Source: Yimella sp. (GTDB lineage Bacteria > Actinomycetota > Actinomycetes > Actinomycetales > Dermatophilaceae). From it: DNA of 9,739 nt. The stretch is taken from the NCBI GenBank assembly GCA_030150425.1, contig JASLFY010000194.1, positions 1 through 9,739 on the forward strand, in the 5' to 3' direction. Below, piece by piece: positions 1 through 6,374 of the stretch; position 1 is the stretch's first letter; each line of letters begins with the position of its first letter. The notes below the pieces were generated by a model. It made no database searches. It was not told the DNA's origin and saw only the letters and a list, made by a program, of their open reading frames with translations. A program made the translations under genes and the position numbers.

Positions 1-2634
1 GAGCAGGCACTCGTCCATGCCGCCGGCGACCGGCGACGACCCGACCGGCTCGATGCCGGTGTATTGGTCGGACAGATGCAGATCGGGTGGGCGGACCTCC
101 ACCCCGTGACGGCGTGCGTCACCGACGAGGGTCTGCGGTGAGTAGAACCCCATCGGCTGGGAGCGCAGCAGTGCGGCCAGGAAGGCGGCTGGGTAGTGCA
201 GCTTCAACCACGAGCTGGCGTAGACCAGCACCGCGAAGCTGAGCGCGTGGGACTCCGCGAAACCGAAGTTCGCGAAGGCCTCGATCTTGGTGTAGATCTC
301 GTCGGCGACCTGCGGGGTGATGCCGTTGGCGTACATCCCGTCGTACAGCCGCTGCCGCAGCGCGTCGATCCGCTCCACACCGCGTTTGGATCCCATCGCC
401 CGGCGCAGCAGGTCGGCGTCGGCCGGCGAGCAGCCACCGACGCTGACCGCCATCTGCATCAGCTGTTCCTGGAACAGCGGCACGCCGAGGGTGCGCTCCA
501 GGACGTCCTCGAGCAGCGGGTGGGCGTAGGTCACCGGGTCCTGTCCGGTGCGCCGGCGGATGTACGGGTGGACCGCGCCGCCCTGGATCGGGCCGGGGCG
601 GATGAGCGCGATCTCGACCGCCAGGTCGTAGAAGCTGCGGGGCTTGAGCCGGGGGAGGGTGCCCATCTGGGCGCGGCTCTCCACCTGGAAGACCCCGATC
701 GAGTCGGCCCGGCCGAGCATGTCGTAGACCCCGCGCTCACCCTTGGGCAGCGTCTCGATCCGCCAGTGTTCGCCGAGGTGTTCGGCGGTCAGGTCGAAGG
801 TGTGTTGCAGCGCGGCCAGCATGCCGAGCCAGAGCAGGTCGAACTTCACCAGCCCCATCCAGGCGCAGTCGTCCTTGTCCCACTGCAGGACGGTGCGGTT
901 CTCCATCCGGGCCGGCTCGATCGGACAGACCCGGCCGACCGGCTCGCGGGTCAGGACCATCCCGCCGGAGTGGATGCCGAGGTGGCGCGGGAAGGTCAGC
1001 ACCTGCTGGGCGAGGTCTATCACCGGGGCGGGGATGTCGTGGTCGGCGGTCGCGATCTCGGCGCCCCACCGCTCCACCTGTCGGGACCACGCGTCCTGCT
1101 GTCCCTGGCTGTGGCCGAGCGCCTTGGCCATGTCACGGACCGCGTTCTTCGGGCGGTAGGTGACCACGTTGGCGACCTGCGCCGCGTTGCGCCGGCCGTA
1201 CCGGCGGTAGACGTACTGGATCACCTCCTCGCGGCGGCGGGAGTCGAAGTCGACGTCGATGTCGGGAGCCTCCGCCCGCAGTTCGGACAGAAAACGCTCG
1301 AACGGCAGCCGGTAGAAGATCGGGTCGATCACGGTGATCCCCAGGACGTAACAGACCAGCGACGCGGCCGCCGAGCCGCGCCCCTGGCAGAGGATCCCCT
1401 CGCCCCGGGCGAACTGCACGATGTCGTGGACGATCAGGAAGTAGCCGGGGAAGTCCTTCGCCTCGATCACCGCCAGTTCCTTGTCGAGCCGCTCGCGCAC
1501 CTCCCGGCTCATCGCCGGGAAGACCACGGCCGCCTTCTCCTCGACCATCTCGCGCAACCAGCTCATCGCGGTGTGGCCGTCGGGGACCTCCTGGTCGGGC
1601 AGCCGCGGGCTCGCCGCGCGCAGTCGGAAACCGGCGGCGTCGGCGATCTCGACGGTGCGTTCGACCGCGCCGGGGAAGCGCGCGAACCGGCGGGCCATCT
1701 CGGCTCCGCTGCGCAGGTGGGCACGGTCGCCGGCGGGCAGCCAGCCGTCGAGCTCGTCGAGGCTGCGGCGCGCGCGGACGGCGGCCAGCGCGGTGGCGAG
1801 CGGGAAACGGTCCGGGGTGGCGTAGTGGACGGCGTTGGTGGCGACCACGTCGAGCCCACTGCGCCGGGCCAACGCGGCCAGCCGGTCGTTGCGCGGACCG
1901 TCGGCCGGGTCGTCGTGGTCGGTCAGCTCGACCAGCACGTTCTCCGCGCCGAAGAGGTCCTTCAGCTGTTCCAGTTCGCGGTACGCCGCCCCCTCACCGC
2001 CGGTCGAGAGTGCCTGTCGCACAGCGCCTTTGCGGCAGCCGGTGAGCACGAACCAGGAGTTTTCGGCCAACGCGGCCACCTGCTCCAGGTCGTGCACCGG
2101 GCGACCCTTCTCCGCGGTGGGGTGCAGGTGTCCCTCGGTGAGTGCCTCCGCCAACCGGTGGTAGCCGTCGACCCCGCGGGCCACCACAACGATGTGTTGA
2201 CCCTCGGGGTCGGCCACCCCGTTCTGCGGCGCGGTCAGCCCGAAGGAGAGCTCGGCGCCGTACATCGTGATGAGGTCGCCGTACGCCTCCGCCGCCTCCG
2301 CCTGACGGACGATGCCATAGAGGCCGTCGTGGTCGGTGAGCGCCAGGCCGTGCAACCCGAGCCGTACGGCCTCGGTCACCAGCGCCTCCGGGGAGGAGGC
2401 GCCGTCCAGGAAGCTGTAGTGGGAGTGGGCGTGCAGTTCCGCGTACGGCACCACCGGCCCGACCGGTCGCTGCACCGCGGCCGGCCGGAAGGTGGCGCGC
2501 TTGCGCGAGAACGCCGGCCCGTCACCGCCGTCGGCGGGGCGGTCGCCGCGACCGCGGTGCTGCTTCGGGCGTACGCCGTCGGAGAGCGCGCGTTCCAGCT
2601 CGGACCACGGGATCGGTGGGTTGTTCCAGCCCAT
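1..2634 (-). CDS. dnaE2: Error-prone DNA polymerase DnaE2 (C-family), 3' end outside window
   Basis: This is the catalytic subunit of the SOS mutasome, a C-family (Pol III alpha-like) polymerase that copies damaged DNA. Reading the minus strand gives 878 uninterrupted codons with no stop before the window edge, and the family is roughly 1,050-1,100 residues. The N-terminus MGWNNPPIPWSELERAL is typical of DnaE2. The PHP domain begins at HAHSHYSFLDGAS (residue 68 on) and includes ALTDHDGLYG. The palm carries PDIDVDF (457-463), giving the first two metal-binding aspartates (D460, D462), and KFDLL holds the third (D599). Next come RPGPIQGGAVHPYIRRR, LFQEQLMQMAV and RRAMGSKRG in the fingers region, and FANFGFAESHA of the helix-hairpin-helix region near 789. 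The C-terminal OB part is not in view. The ATG (2632-2634) shares its A with the imuB stop (TGATG) and has no Shine-Dalgarno, so translation is probably coupled to imuB. No LexA box lies directly upstream. Oddity: Trp602 three residues after D599, where a Gly is usual. Confidence 0.96.
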   Translation of the reverse strand, partial: MGWNNPPIPWSELERALSDGVRPKQHRGRGDRPADGGDGPAFSRKRATFRPAAVQRPVGPVVPYAELHAHSHYSFLDGASSPEALVTEAVRLGLHGLALTDHDGLYGIVRQAEAAEAYGDLITMYGAELSFGLTAPQNGVADPEGQHIVVVARGVDGYHRLAEALTEGHLHPTAEKGRPVHDLEQVAALAENSWFVLTGCRKGAVRQALSTGGEGAAYRELEQLKDLFGAENVLVELTDHDDPADGPRNDRLAALARRSGLDVVATNAVHYATPDRFPLATALAAVRARRSLDELDGWLPAGDRAHLRSGAEMARRFARFPGAVERTVEIADAAGFRLRAASPRLPDQEVPDGHTAMSWLREMVEEKAAVVFPAMSREVRERLDKELAVIEAKDFPGYFLIVHDIVQFARGEGILCQGRGSAAASLVCYVLGITVIDPIFYRLPFERFLSELRAEAPDIDVDFDSRRREEVIQYVYRRYGRRNAAQVANVVTYRPKNAVRDMAKALGHSQGQQDAWSRQVERWGAEIATADHDIPAPVIDLAQQVLTFPRHLGIHSGGMVLTREPVGRVCPIEPARMENRTVLQWDKDDCAWMGLVKFDLLWLGMLAALQHTFDLTAEHLGEHWRIETLPKGERGVYDMLGRADSIGVFQVESRAQMGTLPRLKPRSFYDLAVEIALIRPGPIQGGAVHPYIRRRTGQDPVTYAHPLLEDVLERTLGVPLFQEQLMQMAVSVGGCSPADADLLRRAMGSKRGVERIDALRQRLYDGMYANGITPQVADEIYTKIEAFANFGFAESHALSFAVLVYASSWLKLHYPAAFLAALLRSQPMGFYSPQTLVGDARRHGVEVRPPDLHLSDQYTGIEPVGSSPVAGGMDECLL

Positions 2635-4232
2635 CAGTCGTACCGCGCTTCGATCCACCAGCCGCCGACGGCGGCGTCGACGGAGCGCAGCAGCAGCCAC
2701 GCGTCCCCGGAGTCGTCGACGATCTGGAAACGGCTCAACGACGTCGCGCCGCTCTGCCACCAGTGCTGTCGGATCGGCCACGGGCCGTTCCAAGCGACGA
2801 TCCGCCGGGGGCGCGAACGCTGGTGTGCCGGTTGCCAGTTCGCCGGGGGCGCGGACAGGTTGCCGCGCCGGTCGACCGACACCTCCTGCCCGTCGGCGGC
2901 GAGGACGACCGCCGGTTGTGCGGTCGCGAAGACGGTCGCCGGGCCCGGTCCGGGCAGCGCTCCCGGCCACGGCCGGTCGAGGGAACGGTCGGCGGGTGGG
3001 GCGTCTCCCCACGGTCGGGTGACGACCCGTTCGTGCAGCAGCCGGCCGCCGACGACGCTGCCGACCCGGACCCCGGTGTGGCCGAGGTCGTGTTGCAGCG
3101 TGGTGATCGCGTGGAGGATGTGCTGGTCGGGCCGTTCGCCCCACAACCCCTGGGCGTGGGCCGCCGCGGGAGTGGGGGACAGCGCGCCGACCTCGATCGC
3201 GACGACGCCGTCGTGCGGATCGAGCCCCTCGGCCGAGAGATCCTCCAACTGCCAGCGCACCCGCTCCACCATGTCGTGGACGGTGAACGGCCAGGCGTGG
3301 CGCCAACTGCGTTCGTCGCGATGGCCCCGGTCAGTGGTCAGCGTCACCCGGATCTGGTGGACGACCAGGGAACGGGTGCGCAACCGCTCCACCAAGGTGT
3401 GTGCGTGTGACCGACACAGTTCGGTCAGGCGCTCGCTGTCGTTGCACGGCTCGTCACAGCCGACCCGGACGGTGAGGTCGTCGGGCACCTCGTGGACCGG
3501 GAGCAACGGGGCGTCCTCGCCCCAGGCGAGTTGGTGGGCTCGCCGACCGGCCTCCCCGAACCGGGCGTGGACCTGCTCGCGGGGCAGCTTCGCCAACGCG
3601 CCGAGGCTGCGAATTCCCATCCGCTGCAACGAGATCGCCAACTTCGGCTGGTCGACGGCGGCGGCGACGGTGGTGACCGGAAGGGTGCGCAGGAAGGCCG
3701 TCGTGTCGCGGCTGGGCAGCACCAGGACGGGTCGCTCGGCCGTGGTCGACCCGGCGGCCTGCTCCGCGGCGAACAACCCGTCGGCGACGGCCAGTCGTAC
3801 GTCGTCGAGGTCGAGTTCCGCGAGCTGGTCGAGCAGCAGCTCCACGACCGCCTCCTCGCTGCCGTAGAAGCGGGCGGCGCCGGTGATGCGTACGGCCACG
3901 CAGCCCTGGCGGATCAGGTGGACGTGGGGGACGACCCGTTCGACCGCGCGCAACACGGGGGTGAACCACCGCTCGTCGACCGCCGGGTCGTGGGGGAGCA
4001 CGGTGAGTTCCGGACAGCGGGTCTGCGCCTCGCGCAGGCGCAGACCGGTGGCCACCGACTCCTCCCGGGCGGCGGGGGACACCGCGACCACCGCGCCCTT
4101 GGCGACCAGGGCGAGCAGCGGCGGGGCGTCGTCGCCGAGGCTGCGCCGGGCGGCTTCGACCGGCCAGTCCGGGCAGTGCAGCACCAGGGTGCGCGCCGGC
4201 GGTGCGGCGGTCAGGACTGGAGCGGTGGCCAT
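2634..4232 (-). CDS. imuB: ImuB, Y-family polymerase-like mutasome adaptor
   Basis: This 532-residue protein is a Y-family homologue with no expected polymerase activity. In the family it bridges DnaE2, ImuA' and the beta clamp. The N-terminal palm begins LVLHCPDWPVEAA (16-28), where active DinB proteins have HVDMDAFFAS, so the first catalytic Asp is lost. The second acidic pair (IDEAF in DinB) is replaced by IRQGC (107-111). A helix-hairpin-helix stretch follows (QRMGIRSLGALAKLPREQV, about 204-222), then a little-finger-like domain. The C-terminal tail ends RRIVAWNGPWPIRQHWW and FQIVDDSGDAWLLL...WWIEARYD, as in actinobacterial ImuB. The expected clamp-binding motif (QLxLWG) appears only as AQGLWG at 360-365. 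The start ATG at 4232 lies 48 bp after imuA', with GAGGA touching the ATG. A second LexA-type box and a promoter-like element (4239-4267) sit in that gap. The stop overlaps the dnaE2 start by one base. Confidence 0.95.
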   Translation of the reverse strand: MATAPVLTAAPPARTLVLHCPDWPVEAARRSLGDDAPPLLALVAKGAVVAVSPAAREESVATGLRLREAQTRCPELTVLPHDPAVDERWFTPVLRAVERVVPHVHLIRQGCVAVRITGAARFYGSEEAVVELLLDQLAELDLDDVRLAVADGLFAAEQAAGSTTAERPVLVLPSRDTTAFLRTLPVTTVAAAVDQPKLAISLQRMGIRSLGALAKLPREQVHARFGEAGRRAHQLAWGEDAPLLPVHEVPDDLTVRVGCDEPCNDSERLTELCRSHAHTLVERLRTRSLVVHQIRVTLTTDRGHRDERSWRHAWPFTVHDMVERVRWQLEDLSAEGLDPHDGVVAIEVGALSPTPAAAHAQGLWGERPDQHILHAITTLQHDLGHTGVRVGSVVGGRLLHERVVTRPWGDAPPADRSLDRPWPGALPGPGPATVFATAQPAVVLAADGQEVSVDRRGNLSAPPANWQPAHQRSRPRRIVAWNGPWPIRQHWWQSGATSLSRFQIVDDSGDAWLLLRSVDAAVGGWWIEARYD

Positions 4233-4238
4233 TCCTCG

Positions 4239-4267
4239 AGTATCGAACAGGTGTACGAACTGGTCAA
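4239..4267 (-). promoter_or_regulatory. Predicted internal imuB promoter overlapping the second SOS box
   Basis: On the minus strand: TTGACC (4267-4262, five of six matches to TTGACA), a 17-nt spacer carrying the LexA-type box, GATACT (4244-4239, four of six matches to TATAAT), then CGAGGA and the imuB ATG. It is a better sigma-70-type match than the imuA' promoter and falls wholly within the imuA'-imuB gap. It would give imuB-dnaE2 a LexA-controlled transcript of their own, starting on or next to the ATG. Confidence 0.65.
4243..4258 (-). promoter_or_regulatory. Second LexA-type operator, before imuB
   Basis: TCGAACAGGTGTACGA on the plus strand matches TCGAAC-N4-GTTCGA with one mismatch (A for T at 4255). 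It lies in the 48-bp gap between imuA' and imuB, 10 bp upstream of the imuB ATG. That is the same distance as the imuA' box. A one-mismatch site probably binds LexA, perhaps more weakly (inference). Confidence 0.8.
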
Positions 4268-4280
4268 GGTCGGCGTGTCG

Positions 4281-4895
4281 TCACCCCTCGGTCGGTGGCC
4301 AGTGCACGGTGACCCGGCGGGTGTGGTGGCCGCGGGTCGCCTCGATGACGAACTCGCGACCGATCAGGTGGCCGTGGCCGCAGTCCAGGCCGCGCCAGCG
4401 GGTGGAGTGGACCGCGAGCGTCGCGGCCGCACGCGGCCAGGCGTCGGCGACGATGAGCACCGCCCCGCGGTGGCGCAGCCGCGCCTCGAGCCTGGACCGG
4501 GTCGACGGAGCCATTGGTGGCGGGGCGCAGGCGAGCACCACGTCGACCGCCTCGACGAGGGTGGACAGGCAGTCGACCCATTGGTCCGCGCAGAGTTGGG
4601 GGACCAGGATCAGCCGCTGCAGGTCGACACCCCATTCATGGGCCGACTCGAGCCCGAGATGGGGGAATCCGACTGCGGCGCACCAGGACTGCTCGATGCT
4701 CGCGCCGGCGAGCAGGCCGATGCCCAGGGTGGTCGCCCCGATGACCGAATAGACCGAGCCGGTGCGCAGCGAGGGGCCGACCGCCGCCTGCAGTGCCGGG
4801 TGGACCGGCAGTGACCGCGTCGAACCCTCGGCGCGCTGCAGCCTGCGGCGCAGCCCGGCGAGGACCTCGGCGGGGTCGTCGGCGACGGTGGTCAT
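4281..4895 (-). CDS. imuA': ImuA' mutasome accessory protein
   Basis: This is the small, RecA-fold-like accessory protein of the actinobacterial mutasome. It is needed together with ImuB for DnaE2-dependent damage-induced mutagenesis, though its biochemical role is poorly defined. I call a 204-residue product starting MTTVADDPAEVLAGLRRRL. A longer reading from ATG 4913 would add six residues, but that codon lies inside the LexA box and overlaps the promoter, so ATG 4895 is preferred. The segment RTGSVYSVIGATTLGIGLLAG (44-64) sits where RecA/ImuA proteins have the Walker A loop, but the GK(S/T) lysine is missing, which fits the degenerate NTPase fold of ImuA'. The conserved-looking VDLQRLILVPQ, VDVVLACAPPPM and RGAVLIVADAWP strands follow. 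Assignment rests on this pattern plus its place directly before imuB. The first gene of the cassette, it has a consensus LexA box 10 bp upstream of its start. Confidence 0.88.
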   Translation of the reverse strand: MTTVADDPAEVLAGLRRRLQRAEGSTRSLPVHPALQAAVGPSLRTGSVYSVIGATTLGIGLLAGASIEQSWCAAVGFPHLGLESAHEWGVDLQRLILVPQLCADQWVDCLSTLVEAVDVVLACAPPPMAPSTRSRLEARLRHRGAVLIVADAWPRAAATLAVHSTRWRGLDCGHGHLIGREFVIEATRGHHTRRVTVHWPPTEG

Positions 4896-4901
4896 GGTTC
4901 C

Positions 4902-4930
4902 AGCATCGAACATGAGTTCGAACTGTGCAA
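4902..4930 (-). promoter_or_regulatory. Predicted imuA' promoter overlapping the SOS box
   Basis: On the minus strand: TTGCAC (4930-4925), a 17-nt spacer that holds most of the LexA box, GATGCT (4907-4902), then six bases to the ATG at 4895. Each hexamer matches the sigma-70-type consensus at only three of six positions, so alone it is weak. Support comes from the same design before imuB. A start point 6-7 nt after the -10 would fall on the ATG, predicting a leaderless mRNA (inference). Confidence 0.55.
4906..4921 (-). promoter_or_regulatory. LexA operator (SOS box) of imuA'
   Basis: The 16-bp palindrome TCGAACATGAGTTCGA matches the mycobacterial/actinobacterial LexA consensus TCGAAC-N4-GTTCGA at every defined position. 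It lies 10 bp upstream of the imuA' ATG and inside the spacer of a promoter-like element, so bound LexA would block RNA polymerase. LexA cleavage after DNA damage would then release the whole imuA'-imuB-dnaE2 operon. Confidence 0.93.
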
Positions 4931-4962
4931 CCCGTGTCCGGAAGGGGTTCGCGCCGAACGGC

Positions 4963-4995
4963 GAGGAGCCGCCCGGTCCTGCCGGGCAGCTCCTC
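4963..4995 (-). terminator. Hairpin after the ferritin gene, probable terminator
   Basis: GAGGAGC (4963-4969) pairs with GCTCCTC (4989-4995) and GCCCGG (4971-4976) with CCGGGC (4982-4987), with one C/A mismatch and a 5-nt loop. It begins 18 bp past the ferritin stop and ends before the imuA' promoter. No T run follows on the minus strand, which is common for high-GC actinobacterial terminators. It probably insulates the SOS operon from ferritin readthrough. Confidence 0.65.
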
Positions 4996-5013
4996 GTGTC
5001 GTACGGGTTCGAC

Positions 5014-5523
5014 TCAGGCGTCGGTCGAACGGGTCGGGCGCGAACCCAACTCGTCGTCGAGGCGCAGCAGGCCCGGACCGTCGTCCTTGATCAGCGAGAT
5101 GCGGCCGACGATCTCGCTCACCGTCGACTCCTCCTCGATCTGCTCGTCGAGGAACCAGTTGAGCAGCGGGCGGGAGTCGAGGTCACCCTCCTTCTCGGCG
5201 TCGCGGTAGAGCGCGCGGATCGACTCCGAGACGCGCTGCTCGTGGGCGTACGCCGCCTCGAAGGCGTCGAGGACGGTCTCGACCTTCACATTGGGCGCGG
5301 GGATGCTCCCGATCACCGGGTTGTTGTCGCGGTCGGCGAGGTGGTCGATGAACTTGTTGGCGTGGACGATCTCCTCGTCGGCCTGTCGGCGCAGCCAGTT
5401 GGCCAGACCCGGGAGATCCATCGTCTCCATCGAGATGGCCAGCTGGCGGTAGACGATCGACGCCTCGAACTCGAGGGTGATCTGCGCGTTGAACTTGTTC
5501 TCCAGTGCGGCGCTCATCTTCAT
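5014..5523 (-). CDS. Non-haem ferritin, iron storage
   Basis: This is a bacterial ferritin subunit of 169 residues that oxidises Fe2+ and stores it as mineral in a 24-mer cytoplasmic shell. All ferroxidase ligands known from E. coli FtnA are present, each one residue later: E18 (in TLEFEAS), E51 and H54 (ADEEIVH), E95 (AHEQ), Q128 and E131 (EQIEEE). Length and the four-helix spacing match FtnA. No haem-ligand Met of bacterioferritin is evident at the expected place, so I call it ferritin, though that point is tentative. The start is ATG 5523 (MKMSAALENKF), supported by AAGG at 5532-5535 with 8 nt of spacing. ATG 5517 is a possible alternative, and the upstream extension to 5589 is unlikely to be translated. 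The gene stands alone, with a hairpin on each side. I looked for an IdeR iron box upstream and found none convincing. Confidence 0.93.
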   Translation of the reverse strand: MKMSAALENKFNAQITLEFEASIVYRQLAISMETMDLPGLANWLRRQADEEIVHANKFIDHLADRDNNPVIGSIPAPNVKVETVLDAFEAAYAHEQRVSESIRALYRDAEKEGDLDSRPLLNWFLDEQIEEESTVSEIVGRISLIKDDGPGLLRLDDELGSRPTRSTDA

Positions 5524-5593
5524 GTTTCCGACCTTAATCCGATTCGGCCCGCACGTCAGCGCAGGAATGGCTGCCTTCAGTCGGCGCACTCAG

Positions 5594-5654
5594 CCGACAT
5601 CCGGGGCGGGCCGCCGGGGGAGGTCCCGGCGGCCCGTCCGGCCGGTGATGTCGG
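5594..5654 (-). terminator. Large two-part hairpin after the secreted-protein gene, probable terminator
   Basis: An inner perfect 11-bp stem, GGGCCGCCGGG (5608-5618) with CCCGGCGGCCC (5625-5635), has a 6-nt loop. It is enclosed by an outer 8-bp stem, CCGACATC (5594-5601) with GATGTCGG (5647-5654), separated by unpaired segments of 6 and 11 nt. It lies 17 bp beyond the stop of the secreted-protein gene and upstream of ferritin. No T tract follows. The symmetry would let it act on either strand. Confidence 0.7.
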
Positions 5655-5671
5655 TGTGGTGCAGCGGCCGG

Positions 5672-6229
5672 TCACCAACTGTTGACGACATCGATGACCA
5701 GGCGCTGCCCGCCGTCGGTGTTGTTGAGAATGAACGCCTGCATCGGCAGCCGGCCCCGCAGCCCGATGAAGAACTGGGTCTGCCCCTCGAACGAGGCGCC
5801 GTAGGCGATCTGCTTGAAGTTGTACCAGCCCGACACGTTCGCCACTTCCATCCGGTTGGCGGGCCGATAGGTGGCCACCCCGGAGGAGGTGTACGCCGGT
5901 GCCTTCGCGATCACCTGCAGGATCGCCCCGCCGCGCAGGTGGAGGACCTGCCCGCTGGGATCGACCACTGCGCTGGACACGTAGCGCACGTCGTAACCGG
6001 TGTTGCGCAGGCCCCGACCGAGGTCGATCACCATCCGCTCGAAGCAACCGTGCTGGCCGACCCGTACGCCCTGAACGGCGCGGGTGGTCATGGGTGCCGA
6101 GGTCTTCGGCAGTGATCCCCACGGTGCGGTGCACGCCGTGGCGTGCGCCTCGCCGCCGCCGACCGGCGCGACCAACGCCGTGGCGGACATCGTCGCTGCC
6201 GCTACGGCCAGCGCGATCTTGTTCTTCAT
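5672..6229 (-). CDS. Secreted AMIN-like domain protein of unknown function
   Basis: This 185-residue protein is predicted to be exported. The N-terminus MKNKIALAVAAATMSATALVAP is a signal peptide with a short basic region and an Ala-rich core, and cleavage is likely near AHA-TA (about 30-31). It is not a lipoprotein, because no lipobox precedes a Cys. The mature part has C33 in ACTAPWGSLPK and C62 in GQHGCFERMVIDLG, probably a disulfide pair, then YDVRYVSSAVVDPSG, AILQVIAKA and a final RLVIDVVNSW. This beta-rich pattern (R-hx-V-x-D near the Cys, YxVRYV, terminal RLVIDV) resembles the AMIN-like domain of actinobacterial secreted proteins. The assignment is from remembered pattern, not a search. 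A cell-wall role would be inference by analogy with AMIN domains. The start is ATG 6229, with GGGGGAG at 6235-6241 and 5-nt spacing. The upstream extension to 6310 would bury the signal peptide. Confidence 0.82.
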   Translation of the reverse strand: MKNKIALAVAAATMSATALVAPVGGGEAHATACTAPWGSLPKTSAPMTTRAVQGVRVGQHGCFERMVIDLGRGLRNTGYDVRYVSSAVVDPSGQVLHLRGGAILQVIAKAPAYTSSGVATYRPANRMEVANVSGWYNFKQIAYGASFEGQTQFFIGLRGRLPMQAFILNNTDGGQRLVIDVVNSW

Positions 6230-6251
6230 GAGTGCTCCCCCTGTCCCAAGC

Positions 6252-6273
6252 GGGGCGGACCCTGCTCCGTCCC
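6252..6273. other. Small hairpin between msrA and the secreted-protein gene
   Basis: GGG-CGGA (6253-6259) pairs with TCCG-T-CCC (6266-6273) with one bulged T and a 6-nt loop. It could end msrA transcription or lie in the leader of the secreted-protein gene, 23 bp before its start. The 145-bp gap otherwise shows only that gene's ribosome binding site. I could not pick a convincing promoter. Confidence 0.3.
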
Positions 6274-6374
6274 GGGACCCAGAATCCTCCGAGTCGGCTG
6301 GGAAGACCATGGGGAGAGCTATCCATCCGGATCGCTATGCATCGCGCTCCCTCCGCGCGCCCGGTCGGCTCGTC

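Noticed and set aside
196..3867. A 1,223-codon open frame on the plus strand
   Set aside because: It is exactly codon-antisense to dnaE2 and continues antisense to imuB. The lack of stops follows from high-GC codon use of the real genes. Its product is an Arg/Val/Gly/Asp-rich sequence with no recognisable domain.
3492..4814. A 440-codon plus-strand frame opposite imuB and imuA'
   Set aside because: It is a low-complexity product antisense to two recognised genes, spanning the LexA box and promoter of imuB. No domain is visible.
4947..4959. Small GTTCG-N3-CGAAC dyad upstream of the imuA' promoter, resembling a LexA half-site pair
   Set aside because: The spacing is 3 instead of 4 between 6-bp arms and the sixth base of each arm is missing. 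It is too weak to call a third LexA box.
5524..5545. Possible IdeR/iron box before ferritin
   Set aside because: Only a fragment, TTAAGGT, resembles half of the consensus, and there is no dyad partner.
5524..5589. N-terminal extension of ferritin to an upstream ATG
   Set aside because: The added 22 residues do not match the family, which begins at or near the MKMSAALENKF start, and the AAGG site fits ATG 5523.
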